In this document: positions 1 to 9,071 of the stretch, one piece after another
Layout of the letters: every line of letters starts with the position of its first letter
Numbering within the stretch: position 1 is the stretch's first letter
Assembly: GCA_046331625.1 (NCBI GenBank)
Contig: JAXLQL010000003.1
Location: forward strand, 310,001 to 374,000
From: JAXLQL01 sp046331625
GTDB lineage: Bacteria; Acidobacteriota; Terriglobia; Bryobacterales; Bryobacteraceae
DNA length: 64,000 bases
Direction of reading: 5' to 3'
Made by a program: the position numbers and the translations under genes
The notes under the pieces: model-generated
The model's database searches: none
Told to the model about the DNA's origin: nothing
The model's input: the letters and a program-made list of their open reading frames with translations, nothing else

Positions 1-621
1 TTCAACACCAAGACCGGTAAGTACGATCGCGACGCCTGGGCCGAAGCCTCCAAGGAATATGGACCAGCCGCCCGCGTGGGCGACCTCGTCCAGATCACCA
101 AGATCGAGATCCACAAAGACGCCATCGAGCTCCAAATCAACGGCGGATTTCGCAATGGACCCAAGTGGCACGAGCGCATCCAGGTCGGCATGGGCTCCAG
201 CACCGCCCCCATCGGTCACGGCAAGGTGACCAACGGCACCTCGATCCGTGCCGAATTCGAAGACGGTTTGCCACCCCTCGAAGCGAAGGAGATCAAGAAG
301 CTCCTCGCCCCCATCCTCGATTTTGAGAAACGCAGCGCCACGGAGAACTACCTCGAAAACCTCCCCGAGCCCGTCAAGGCCGCAATCAAAGACAAGCGCG
401 TGATCGAAGGCATGGACAAGGAGCAAGTGCTGATCGCCGTGGGCAAGCCGCGCCACAAGCAGCGCGAAACCAAAGACGGCGTCGAGCTCGAGGACTGGAT
501 CTACGGTGAGCCTCCCGGCAAGATCACGTTCGTCACGTTCACAGGCAACAAGGTGACAGCGGTGAAGGACGCTTACGCGGGGCTCGGCGGGTCGGTCGCG
601 CCGAAGCTCGACCCCAAGTAA
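1..621 (+). CDS. BamE-like domain protein, 5' end outside window
   Basis: The frame is open from base 1, so the true start lies upstream; the GTG at 76 is only an internal codon. About 206 residues are visible. The C-terminal third (VIEGMDKEQVLIAVGKP, then an aromatic strand ending DWIYGEP and GNKVTAVKD) has the pattern of the SmpA/OmlA/BamE fold: a helix with GM-x-K-x-QV followed by a strand pair. That fold is used in outer-membrane lipoproteins and many small secreted proteins. The N-terminal part has no motif I recognise. It ends 16 bases before the ATPase gene, so co-transcription is possible. Function is unknown; the BamE-like assignment is by pattern only. Confidence 0.6.
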   Translation, partial: FNTKTGKYDRDAWAEASKEYGPAARVGDLVQITKIEIHKDAIELQINGGFRNGPKWHERIQVGMGSSTAPIGHGKVTNGTSIRAEFEDGLPPLEAKEIKKLLAPILDFEKRSATENYLENLPEPVKAAIKDKRVIEGMDKEQVLIAVGKPRHKQRETKDGVELEDWIYGEPPGKITFVTFTGNKVTAVKDAYAGLGGSVAPKLDPK

Positions 622-637
622 CGTCTAAAATTGAGAA

Positions 638-1729
638 ATGCTGACGAGGCTCTACGTCGACAACTTCCGGTGCTTTGTCAACTTCGAGTACCGGCCCCGG
701 CAGCGGGAGTTGATTCTCGGGGCGAACGGCTCGGGAAAGTCGACCTTCCTGGATGTCCTTTTGCTACTGCGGCAGATCGCCGTGAACGGTGTTGCGGTGG
801 ATGACCTTCCGATGCTGGCGAACCGCACGCGCTGGATGCAGCAGCCGGAAATCGTGTTCGAGCTCGATGCGGACCTCGACGGTCTCTTCCACTACCGCCT
901 CGTCATCGCACCTACGCAGGATCCACTACGGCAACACGTCGCGGAAGAAACGGTTCACTTCAAGAACAGCCCCTTGCTCCGTTTCTCGGAAGGGAACGTT
1001 CAGACGTTCAATGACCGGGGTGAACTGGTCGCGTCGTTTTCGTTTGATCCGCGTCGCTCCGCCTTTGCGGTATTGGGCGCAGGAAATACCGGTCTTGGCC
1101 GGTTGAAAACTTGGCTCACGGATCTTTGTTGTTTCCGAATCAATCCTTTCACCATCGCGCCGGCAGCGCCCACTGAAGCCCTGGGACCAAACGTCGACCT
1201 CTCGAATTTCGTGGCTTGGTATCGGCACCTTGTCCAGGCCCAGCCGCGCGAAAATCGGTCTTTCCTGCGCAGTCTCGAGCAGTCCATTGAAGGCCTGCGG
1301 TACTTGCCCGCGGAACCGGTCGGCATCAACAATGTCGTCCTCGCCGCCGAATTCGACGGCGGCCAAAAGGGCAGAGTCTACCTCAACGAACTCTCAGACG
1401 GGCAGCGTTGCCTCATCGGACTCTACGCCATCCTCCATTTCGTGGTCGCGAAGGGGCGCACTGTGGTAATCGACGAGCCTGACAATTTCATAGCGCTAAG
1501 GGAGATTCAGCCGTGGCTGGTGGCGCTCGATGATGCAGTCGAGGAATCGCGTGGCCAAGTCATGATCATCTCCCATCACCCGGAGATCTTGAATCAATGG
1601 GCGCCTTCATCGGGTACACAGTTCTCCCGCGACGGCTTTGGTCCCGTCCGAGTCCGCCGCTTCGAGGCTAGCCCCGAGCCTGCTCTGACTGCCGCGGAAT
1701 TGGTGTCTCGAGGTTGGGACGGGACGTGA
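638..1729 (+). CDS. ABC/OLD-type AAA ATPase (AAA_21-like)
   Basis: A 363-residue stand-alone ATPase. Visible motifs in order: Walker A GANGSGKST near residue 30, an ABC-like signature LSDGQR near 251, Walker B VVIDEPDN near 277, and an H-loop ISHHPE near 307. The N-terminus (LYVDNFRCF) is typical of SMC/RecF/OLD-type ATPases that act on DNA. There is no transmembrane segment, so it is not a transporter. Its stop overlaps the GTG start of the next gene as GTGA, implying translational coupling to the TOPRIM-like protein. Such ATPase + TOPRIM pairs are known in OLD-like and PARIS-like anti-phage systems; a defence role here is inference from architecture. Confidence 0.85.
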   Translation: MLTRLYVDNFRCFVNFEYRPRQRELILGANGSGKSTFLDVLLLLRQIAVNGVAVDDLPMLANRTRWMQQPEIVFELDADLDGLFHYRLVIAPTQDPLRQHVAEETVHFKNSPLLRFSEGNVQTFNDRGELVASFSFDPRRSAFAVLGAGNTGLGRLKTWLTDLCCFRINPFTIAPAAPTEALGPNVDLSNFVAWYRHLVQAQPRENRSFLRSLEQSIEGLRYLPAEPVGINNVVLAAEFDGGQKGRVYLNELSDGQRCLIGLYAILHFVVAKGRTVVIDEPDNFIALREIQPWLVALDDAVEESRGQVMIISHHPEILNQWAPSSGTQFSRDGFGPVRVRRFEASPEPALTAAELVSRGWDGT

Positions 1730-2289
1730 GCCGCCCTTCGAGGGTGCGCATTCTCGCCGAAGACAAGCGGCACCAAAGCTTCGTTCGCCAGTACTTGAAA
1801 CAAAATGGGTTCGACAACCACGACATCTCCCTTGCGCCGCTTCCTTCCGGAAGAGGATCCGGGGAACAGTGGGTTCGGCAACGCTATTCGCTGGAGATGA
1901 AGGCGTTTCGGGCAAGGGCGCTTGGTGCCAAGGCGCAGACTGCCTTGGTCGTCATTATTGACGCCGACACTAGTACGATCGACTACCGCTTGACACAGTT
2001 ACGGTCAGCTCTGAACGCGGAGAACATTCCCGATCGCCGGCCGGAGGAATCCGTCGCTCACCTCATTCCCAAGCGGCACATCGAGACTTGGATACTTTGC
2101 CTCACGGGCGAAGCCGTAAACGAAGAGAGAAGCTATCGGGAGAACCGCGATATCGATGGAAGGGTGAAGCCCGCAACCTTGAGCTCAAGAAGCTTGTCCA
2201 CCGAACAACACCCCGACTCCTGCGTAGACTCTCTTCGTCTAGCGATCCTCGAGATTCGCGAAAGGCTATCGGACAAATGGAAAAGGTAA
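1726..2289 (+). CDS. TOPRIM-like nuclease partner of the ATPase
   Basis: The start chosen is the GTG at 1726, whose GTGA overlaps the ATPase stop; a TTG at 1714 is also in frame. The 187-residue product has the hallmarks of a small TOPRIM domain: an N-terminal strand ending in a conserved acidic residue (RVRILAEDKRHQSF), a strand with DxD (VVIIDADTST) and a later IPKRHIETWIL motif of the kind seen in DUF4276/RloB-type proteins. TOPRIM domains of OLD-family systems cut DNA or RNA when their ATPase senses phage. It is much shorter than the PARIS AriB protein. Cutting activity and target are inferred. The 3' end overlaps the cupin gene by 13 bases. Confidence 0.6.
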   Translation: MSRPSRVRILAEDKRHQSFVRQYLKQNGFDNHDISLAPLPSGRGSGEQWVRQRYSLEMKAFRARALGAKAQTALVVIIDADTSTIDYRLTQLRSALNAENIPDRRPEESVAHLIPKRHIETWILCLTGEAVNEERSYRENRDIDGRVKPATLSSRSLSTEQHPDSCVDSLRLAILEIRERLSDKWKR

Positions 2290-2636
2290 ACCTCCGCGAA
2301 AAACTCGCGCTCTTCTCCGATCACTGGAACCCCCGCATCGTCGGCGAACTCAACGGCCAGCACGTCAAGCTCGCCAAGTTTCAAGGCGAGTTCATCTGGC
2401 ACCACCACGCCGATGAAGACGAGATGTTCCTCGTGCTCGACGGCGCCTTCCGCATGGAGTTCCGCGACCGCACCGTCGACCTCGCCCAAGGCGACTTCAT
2501 CATCGTCCCACGCGGTGTCGAGCATCGCCCCGTCGCCGAGCACCAGGTCTCCGTCTTGCTCTTCGAGCCTGCCGCCATCAAGCACACCGGCGGCGTCGAA
2601 AGCCCCCTCACCGCGCACGAGTTCGCCCGAATCTGA
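2277..2636 (+). CDS. Small cupin-domain protein
   Basis: The start is the ATG at 2277 (MEKVNLREK); the open frame extends further upstream only as antisense-like sequence inside the TOPRIM gene. The 119 residues form a single cupin_2 barrel: motif 1 with HHHADEDEMFLVLDG (two His and a Glu as metal ligands) and motif 2 with GDFIIVPRGVEHRP (final His ligand). Proteins of this size and motif set are metal-binding cupins of mixed function (isomerases, dioxygenases, sensors); the substrate cannot be read from sequence. It overlaps the TOPRIM gene by 13 bases, yet its fold has no obvious link to the ATPase pair and may just be a neighbour. Confidence 0.85.
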   Translation: MEKVNLREKLALFSDHWNPRIVGELNGQHVKLAKFQGEFIWHHHADEDEMFLVLDGAFRMEFRDRTVDLAQGDFIIVPRGVEHRPVAEHQVSVLLFEPAAIKHTGGVESPLTAHEFARI

Positions 2637-2692
2637 TTCGTACCGGACGTCTGAGCCACGAGGCCCATCCGCGCCCCAAACGACGCATTCAC

Positions 2693-2972
2693 CCTCAATA
2701 CGGACTCAACGAATGCCGCACCAACTCCGGCGCCTTCTGCCCCGTCAGCTTCTCCCCTTCCCTCCGCAGCGGACCCGCCGCCTTCGCATAAATCATCTTA
2801 TACGCCGCGCAGAAATAATCCAGATCCTCGAACTGCCCCCGCGGACCCTGCCGGAATTTCGGGCACCCGCCATGACAAATCGACTGCCATTCGCACACCT
2901 GGCACTCCGCATGCCCCAGCGTCTTCTTCTGCGCGAAGCTTTAGCGCCGCTTGCCGCCGCGCGATCTCGGCG
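2693..2972 (-). pseudogene. Duplicated 3' fragment of the sulfatase-maturase gene
   Basis: These 280 bases are nearly identical to 7671-7949, the 3' end of the intact radical SAM gene. The fragment still encodes the last roughly 68 residues (MCEWQSICHGGCPKF through HSLSPY) and the natural stop, but reading upstream meets a stop and a one-base indel near 2940. It has no start signal or radical SAM core, so it should be inactive. It ends 17 bases from the stop of the next gene (2989). The pair of copies brackets a 4.7-kb segment with two secreted-protein genes, consistent with insertion or duplication by recombination in the 3' end of the maturase gene. Confidence 0.9.
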
Positions 2973-2988
2973 TTCACTCATGTCACAG

Positions 2989-4338
2989 CTACTTCCCTAT
3001 GAACGCCCAATGCGTGTTCAGTAGCGCTTCATCCTCGGCAAGCAATATCTGCGGCCCGACGGTATCACCCTGAATGTCCGCCTTATAGAGCTTGTTCTCG
3101 ACACGGAAGTAGATCGTCGGCGCGTCCACGTACAGGATCTCGCTGTTGGCCTTGCTCGTCGTGATCTCATAATAGCGGCCCTTGACAGAGTCGATCAGCC
3201 AAAGGATGCCGGGATAGTAAACTTGAGAATACCGAAGGTTCGCTGCGGCGTCCCGGGGGCCGACGCGGCCGCCACTGCTAGCCGAGGCTGCGGAGGCCGC
3301 ACTCGCCACCGGTGCCTCATTTGCCGCAGCCTTCTTGCCTTTCCCGGCACTTCCGGGAGCATCTCTCAAGGTGCCGGCGGTTCCGGCGACCCAGGTCCCA
3401 TAGGCTCGAATCGCCATCCGGCTGCCGGTGACGCGGTATGAGCGCCACTTCTGAGTTGACTGATCGAGAATTGCCAACTCCGTGGAACCATTGCCCACAT
3501 CCGACGTAATGTCCGTTGCAAATGGGCGCTGCAGGACAACGATAGACTTGTTATAGACACGTAGTGAGACAGCTTCGGCTGGTTTCACATCCCAGAAGTC
3601 CGGAACTGGGGGGATCGGTAGGGTCGCCTCGTGCGCACCCCAAGCCGCGACGACAACGAGCTTCTTGTTTTTGACTCTGACAATCTGCCCATCCCCGTAT
3701 CCGAGTACCGAGTCAAATCCGAAGTGCCCTCCAATCCTCACAGTTCCGTGCTGGTCAGGTGCGACTGGGCGCGTGGGCATCCGCGGGTCCAGCGGAACCA
3801 GCCACTCGAGAACTCCCTTGAATGAGCTGTAAGAGACTCCGACCGATAGACCCAGGCCTGGCACATCGAGAAGGTAATAGAGGAAGCTCACCGGAGGGGA
3901 TGCGGGTTCTTGGTCTGGCTTGACTCCGCCCCTTCTGGGCTCCCATGACGCCAGATCTAAGGCCGGGCCAGAGAATCGTCGAATGATCTGCGCTCTGACG
4001 TCGTCCATGTTTACGACTTCAATGCGCGAAGGCTCAGAGAACGGAACTCCCAGCAACAGAAGTCTTTTGTCGAAGTCGGCAAGGACGAATTGCGATCCCT
4101 CACGAGGTGCACCGATCGAGCGAACCAAGTTCAATTTCTTGGCAGCCTGATCGAGAGACAGCAGATTGGAGTCCCACCCAACTCCAGATATTGTGCTCGG
4201 AGTTGCTGACAGAACGAAGAGAGGCCCTGCTGCACCGCAAGTCGCTGGCCGCGCGAGGCAAAAGACCAGAGCCAAAAGAGTTGCGACAGACCGTTCAACC
4301 GACTTCTGCTTGTGACAAGCTACGGGATGAAGCTGCAT
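2989..4338 (-). CDS. Secreted protein of unknown function
   Basis: A 449-residue protein with an N-terminal signal peptide: after a long polar leader, VATLLALVFCLARPATC forms the hydrophobic core, with a likely cut near CGAAG. The mature part is rich in short beta-type stretches (for example LLLLGVPF, IVVLQRPFA, ILWLIDSVKGRYYEI), suggesting a propeller-like or beta-sandwich fold, with a low-complexity Ala/Ser stretch near residues 340-360. I recognise no family. It overlaps the 3' end of the upstream gene by 19 bases, so the two probably share a transcript. Both sit between the two copies of the maturase 3' end. Confidence 0.75.
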   Translation of the reverse strand: MQLHPVACHKQKSVERSVATLLALVFCLARPATCGAAGPLFVLSATPSTISGVGWDSNLLSLDQAAKKLNLVRSIGAPREGSQFVLADFDKRLLLLGVPFSEPSRIEVVNMDDVRAQIIRRFSGPALDLASWEPRRGGVKPDQEPASPPVSFLYYLLDVPGLGLSVGVSYSSFKGVLEWLVPLDPRMPTRPVAPDQHGTVRIGGHFGFDSVLGYGDGQIVRVKNKKLVVVAAWGAHEATLPIPPVPDFWDVKPAEAVSLRVYNKSIVVLQRPFATDITSDVGNGSTELAILDQSTQKWRSYRVTGSRMAIRAYGTWVAGTAGTLRDAPGSAGKGKKAAANEAPVASAASAASASSGGRVGPRDAAANLRYSQVYYPGILWLIDSVKGRYYEITTSKANSEILYVDAPTIYFRVENKLYKADIQGDTVGPQILLAEDEALLNTHWAFIGK

Positions 4339-7300
4339 GTTCTCTCCACTTCGTTGATTGGGACATCCTCGTTATTAATCGTCGCAATGGCAATATTTTG
4401 GATCTTCCACACACCCAGACTATCGGCCGTGCCAGTGTAAGATATGTAGTGCGGATTGCAGTTGTTGTAACACTTGATTGCGAGGGCGTCTCTGAAATGA
4501 TGTTGCGTCCCCACTGGATTGGCCGAAAACACACATTGCGCCTCTGTTTTGTCCGCCTGCATCGGGACGACTACACCGTACTTCGACATAAATGCCTGCC
4601 ACTGGGCCGTCTGGCGAGTCCACCAATTGTCGCCAGTAGTAATTTTCTCAGCAAGTTTGCTGTTCTTCCCCTGCTGGATATTCAGTCGCCATCGGAAGAT
4701 CGCGTACACATCGCGAGGAGGATCGAGTTGCATCACGCCGTATCCGCATGGCGTGCCCCAAACCGGTTGTCCTCGCCTGTCAACAAACGGATAGTCTTCA
4801 GGATAGAAATTGTGATATGGCGTGACCGGAGGATTGGATGACTCTACGCCAATCAATGGTTTCAGGTACCATGGCGTATCTCCAAGTTCCTGTAGTAATG
4901 TGCCTCTGTCGGGGTTCTCACCTACAACTTGGAAGGTGAAATCGCGGCGAAACGGGCCGCCATTGAGGGACCACTCGAGAATGATGTTGCCACCTGTCCC
5001 AAGGTCCACTGTCCAGGCAGCGCCAACGTCCACTGTCCCAGATGCAACGTCAAACTGGAATGGCAAAGGGCAACGCTCCACTCCCTGTTTGGGATCCTTG
5101 TAGCTCGCCGACAAGCGAAACGTCACGTAGCCGGCTACCCCTTCGCCTGTCAGCGTGGCAGCGAATGCGAGATTCATGGTTCCCGCTGGCAAGACGACTC
5201 TAGCGCCAGAACTTATGGGCGTGCCGTTTACCTTTACCTCTAATATCTCGGGTCTCGACCCCGGCGCGACGCTGATCGCTTTGCCCGTGTTGTTCTGCGA
5301 ATTCGATGCGGGCCCTGGAGCGAAGAAACCCGAATAGCCGCCGGATGTCACCGTGACTTCATAGATCCCCGAATTCGCTGGAGTCACGTAGGCCGTGAAC
5401 TGCGTCGGAGTACTACCTGGTGCTATCCTGGCACTCATTCCCGGCGGCGAGAATGTAAGGATGGGCGGAACGTTTCCGAAGCCGACACCTGTGAACGTTA
5501 CTGGCACGTCAACATCGCCTTCGCTCACGGTGCTGGGGGTAATAGAGTCGATCCGTGGGGTCGAATCAAACACGGTCAGTCCCCCGTCAAGGGCAAGCAC
5601 CAGACGAGGCTGGCCAGGATAGTCGAATTTGCACAGTATTTCTGTTCTCCCCGGAGCGGCAGATGGCTGTGCGACGGCCGTTACGGCCAAGTGTGACCCT
5701 GCGTGAGAGCCGAGCGTGACGGCGACTCCTGGGTAGCCCGACACGGAGCACTCGCTGAAGTACTCGGCGACAGGCGGATCTACGGTGTAACTGGAGCTAT
5801 ACTTTTCTCCATCCGCATAGGCAGTAGCCTTGTACTGGGCACTCGCCGAACTGGTGAGCGTTATCTGGCTGAACGCCGACACATAGGTCGCCTTGGTCGA
5901 AAGCCAGCCCGAACTCGTGAGGGACCAGAGTGTCACGTAGACCGGTTGCCCATTGTCGGGCACGTCGGTCGTCGCCGCTAGCGAGGTGGTGTTGCCCGTG
6001 GTAAACAGGTCAAATCCGTTGTCTGCGCTACCCACGTTGAGTATGTACTGCGACGCCCCGGTCCCGGTGTTCCACTGAAACGTCACGAGCCCGGATGGTA
6101 ATGTGCTCCCAGCCGAGGGCGACGTTAAGGTCGCAGGCTGAGCCGTAACGCACTGAATCGTCGTCGGCGACCCCGGCAAGTTCACCGCCGAGTCCTCGAA
6201 CTTCAACGAAATCGAGTGGAGCGACCCGTTTCGGAATACCGTAGGAGTCTGGAAGCTGAAACCGTGATACTTGATGGTCGCTGGATAATCGGGACCGAAC
6301 AAATCCGGCCTGTAGATGTCGGCGGCAACCGTAGCCGCAAGCGTATTGCCATCATACACCTTGATCGGAATTGACGTGGCCTGGCGATTGAAGTCAATCG
6401 CCCATCCAGTAATGGTTGTGCAATTCAGGCCATCGATCGCTCCTCCGTAGGACGGTGGCGGTGGCGCCGCAGCCACGAGTTCGATGTCATCCACCACGAA
6501 GTCGTTTCCACCAGCCAACGGAAGAAGATCGCTGAGGGAGACCGTGACCTGGGGACCCGGCGCGTTGAACGTTTGGCTCACCTCTACCCACTGCCCTGTG
6601 GTGAGAGGCAGATTCACCTGCGAGCCCGATCCAACTCCCACAACCGACCACTGCAAAACAGCAGGATTGGCAGGGTAGGCCGTTGCAGCGTAGGCACGAA
6701 TTGTGTAGGGCTGCCCCTGAGTGAGTCCGGAAATCGTGCGCGCCCATACAGTCGTGGACTGCACGCCGTTCACCACCATCATCTTGGCCCCGCCCGTCGT
6801 ATGGTTGCCGAACGCGTAGAAGTATTTGTGTGTATCACGCGGGCTCGCCGCCAGCGTGTAGGTCCTCTCATCCCAAAGCGGATACTGCTCCGGTGGAGTC
6901 GTATCGGGCAGAATGGCTGGGTACTTGTAGATGTAGTTGGTGATGACCTCGAAGTCATCTTTCATGATCCGGGCACCGGTGGCAACATCCGTGATCTCGA
7001 TATCGTCAATGACGAAATCGTTCCCTTGAGCCGTCTGGAGCATGTCCCGGACTTCGATCGTGACCTGGGTCGAGCCCGCAGTGAACAGCAGGTCTACGGG
7101 CACCCAGACCCCAGTCGTTGTCGGCAACGTCACCGTCGCTCCCGTGGTGCCTCCAGGAATCCCGATCCTCAACTGAGCTGGGTTGGCTGAATGCGCGCTC
7201 GCGGCAAACAGCCGAACTCGGTATGCCCTCGACTGCGTAAACCCCTGAACCGTTCTCTTCCAAACGATCGTGTTTGCGACCCCGTTCACAATATACATGC

Positions 7301-7560
7301 TCCCGGAGCCGGTCGTGTGGTCGCCAAAAGGATCGAACAACGGATGCACAGCCCGAGGCGAAGACGCAATCGTGTAGAGCTGCTCGCACCACAGGGGCGC
7401 GGTGGCGCACGTAGATGGGAGAGTCGAATCCCCGGTCAGCGGCACGTACCGATAATCGTTGGTTAGCTCGAAATCTTCACGGAAAACGACTTGCGCTATG
7501 CCTTCACCCGAGAAGAGAAGAGAAGAGAAGAGAAGAACGAATTGTCAGCGGCCTTGGCAC
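4320..7560 (-). CDS. Large secreted modular protein with lysozyme-like C-terminus; start currently out of frame
   Basis: The main open frame (from about 7544 down to 4320) encodes two duplicated jelly-roll-like domains (each with DFE, PLW, HTTG and GNDFVIDDIE blocks), a WAIDFN module, a fibronectin-like module (FQWNTGTGASQYIL), an IPT/TIG-like domain (GVGFGNVPPILTF) and a C-terminal region with IGVESSN and GYGVMQLDPP, resembling the catalytic Glu and GLMQ motif of lytic transglycosylases. A GTG at 7445 gives no signal peptide and cuts into the first domain. The better start is GTG 7560: it has an AGAGGA SD at 7567-7572, six bases away, and a promoter, but reads in another frame. One extra GAGAA repeat unit at 7510-7534 would fuse it in frame and create a signal peptide (MPRPLTIRSSLLFSSLLFSG). 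Confidence 0.75.
7510..7534. repeat. Pentanucleotide repeat (GAGAA)x5 inside signal-peptide codons
   Basis: Five perfect tandem GAGAA units on the + strand (TTCTC on the coding strand), followed by a partial unit. They lie between the GTG at 7560 and the body of the large secreted protein. Five units put the GTG out of frame and give an 18-codon peptide; six units, or three, bring it into frame. Repeats of 4 or 5 bases in this position are the classic arrangement of slipped-strand phase-variable surface genes. The arithmetic is seen directly; actual switching is inference. Confidence 0.9.
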
Positions 7561-7580
7561 GAATTGTCCTCTAGGCGAAA

Positions 7581-7609
7581 AGAATACTCCCCCTGAGGTG
7601 AAACTACAA
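7581..7609 (-). promoter_or_regulatory. Sigma70-type promoter for the large secreted protein
   Basis: On the minus strand a -35-like TTGTAG (7609-7604) is followed after 17 bases by a -10-like TATTCT (7586-7581). Downstream come an SD AGAGGA (7572-7567) and GTG (7560-7558). This alignment supports 7560 as the biological start rather than the in-frame GTG at 7445. No experimental evidence; the elements match the housekeeping consensus only partly. Confidence 0.55.
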
Positions 7610-7672
7610 GAGGTATTCCCTTTTTGCGCCGCCACTACCCGCAAATGAGATTTCGTCTTCAAAACGCCCGCC

Positions 7673-8845
7673 TCAATACGGACTCAACGAATGCCGCACC
7701 AACTCCGGCGCCTTCTGCCCCGTCAGCTTCTCCACTTCCCTCCGCAGCGGACCCGCCGCCTTCGCATAAATCATCTTGTACGCCGCGCAGAAATAATCCA
7801 GATCCTCGAACTGCCCCCGCGGACCCTGCCGGAATTTTGGGCACCCGCCATGACAAATCGACTGCCATTCGCACACCTGGCACTCCGCATGCCCCAGCGT
7901 CTTCTTCTGCGCGAAGCTGTACCGCCGCTGCCGCCGCGCAATCTCCGCCCACGAATCGAGCGTGATGTTGCCCAGCTTCCATCCGCTCTCCACGAAGAAA
8001 TCGCACGGATAAATGTCGCCGTTGTACTCCACCACCACGTAGCTGTCGCACGTCTCGTGCATCGTGCATGAGCCCGGCTTCATCCCCGCCAGCGCCTCGG
8101 CCATGTTGTCGAAGCAGCGGATCCGCATCTTCCGCCGGTCCGGCCACCACAGGTCGAACATCTCCACCAGGAACTTGCCGTACTGCTCGGCCGTGATCGT
8201 AAACGGCATCCGCGAGCCGTCAGGCTGGAACTCGGCCAGCGGAATGAACTGCACGTTGTCCACGCCGATCGACTTGTAGAACTTGTAGAGCTCCCGCGGC
8301 TTCTCCACGTTGGCCTGGCTCAGCACGCACAGAATGTTGAAGTCCACTTTGTTGCGCTGCAGGCATTCGACACTTTTCATCACCTGTTTCCAGGTGCCGT
8401 GGCCCGCCTTGTTATACCGGTAGCCGTCGTTGATCTCCTCGGGACCATCGAGCGACACGCCCAGCAGCCAGTTGTACTGCCGGAACAACTGCGCCCAGTT
8501 GTCATCGAGCAGCACGGCGTTGGTCTGCAGCGCGTTCGAGACGTTCTGCCCATCGCGGCCATAGCGCTGCTGGAATTCGACCAGCTTCGTGAAGAAGTCG
8601 AGCCCGGCGAGCGTCGGTTCGCCGCCTTGGAACGCGAACGTCGAGTTCGGATACGAGTAGAAAAGGTAGGTGTCCACCAGCCGCTCGAGCGTGTCGAGCG
8701 TCATCCGCCGCGCCGGCAATTCCTTGTAAGGATCGGCGTCGCGATCGAGGTAGAAGCAGTACGAGCAGTCGAGGTTGCACACCGCCGAAGCCGGCTTGAT
8801 CAGCAGCGACGTGATGCGCGGCACCGGACCGGTATGGCTCGTCAT
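7673..8845 (-). CDS. Anaerobic sulfatase-maturating enzyme-like radical SAM/SPASM protein
   Basis: The start chosen is ATG 8845, preceded by a GGGAGG SD; an in-frame ATG at 8917 lacks one. The 390-residue product carries the radical SAM motif CNLDCSYCFYL (CxxxCxxC) near residue 20, GGEPTL near 75 binding S-adenosylmethionine, and a C-terminal SPASM region with the cysteine series CTMHETC, CDFF, CQVCEWQSICHGGC that binds two more FeS clusters. This layout is that of anSME-type maturases, which convert an active-site Cys or Ser of sulfatases to formylglycine. No sulfatase is seen in the window, so the target is elsewhere or different. Its last 280 bases are duplicated at 2693-2972. Confidence 0.85.
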   Translation of the reverse strand: MTSHTGPVPRITSLLIKPASAVCNLDCSYCFYLDRDADPYKELPARRMTLDTLERLVDTYLFYSYPNSTFAFQGGEPTLAGLDFFTKLVEFQQRYGRDGQNVSNALQTNAVLLDDNWAQLFRQYNWLLGVSLDGPEEINDGYRYNKAGHGTWKQVMKSVECLQRNKVDFNILCVLSQANVEKPRELYKFYKSIGVDNVQFIPLAEFQPDGSRMPFTITAEQYGKFLVEMFDLWWPDRRKMRIRCFDNMAEALAGMKPGSCTMHETCDSYVVVEYNGDIYPCDFFVESGWKLGNITLDSWAEIARRQRRYSFAQKKTLGHAECQVCEWQSICHGGCPKFRQGPRGQFEDLDYFCAAYKMIYAKAAGPLRREVEKLTGQKAPELVRHSLSPY

Positions 8846-8935
8846 CGAGCCTCCCACGGATTGCCCAATGATCGGCAGAATCTGTCCGGAGCTCATGGAG
8901 AACCTCGAGTGTATCACGTGCCTCGAAAATCGCTT

Positions 8936-8976
8936 GTGGGGCAGGCTTTCAGCCTGCGCGGGACTTCAGCCCCGCT
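8936..8976 (+). repeat. Palindromic repeat (two-hairpin REP), copy 1
   Basis: One copy of a family seen across the window: a first hairpin built on GCAGGCT/AGCCTGC followed directly by a second on GCGGGAC/GTCCCGC. Here the first loop has an additional T and the second arm reads CCCCGC. It lies 90 bases upstream of the maturase start, in the intergenic space. Other copies are at 19063, 20407-20971, 22719, 37701, 50017, 50120 and 60086. Confidence 0.85.
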
Positions 8977-9071
8977 ATCGACCCAAGCGCCATCTTTCGA
9001 CAAGTCCCAATGCAGCCGTCTTGCGCCAGTGTCGCCTCCGCAAGACCTCGCCCTCACCTTGCGATCTAGAA

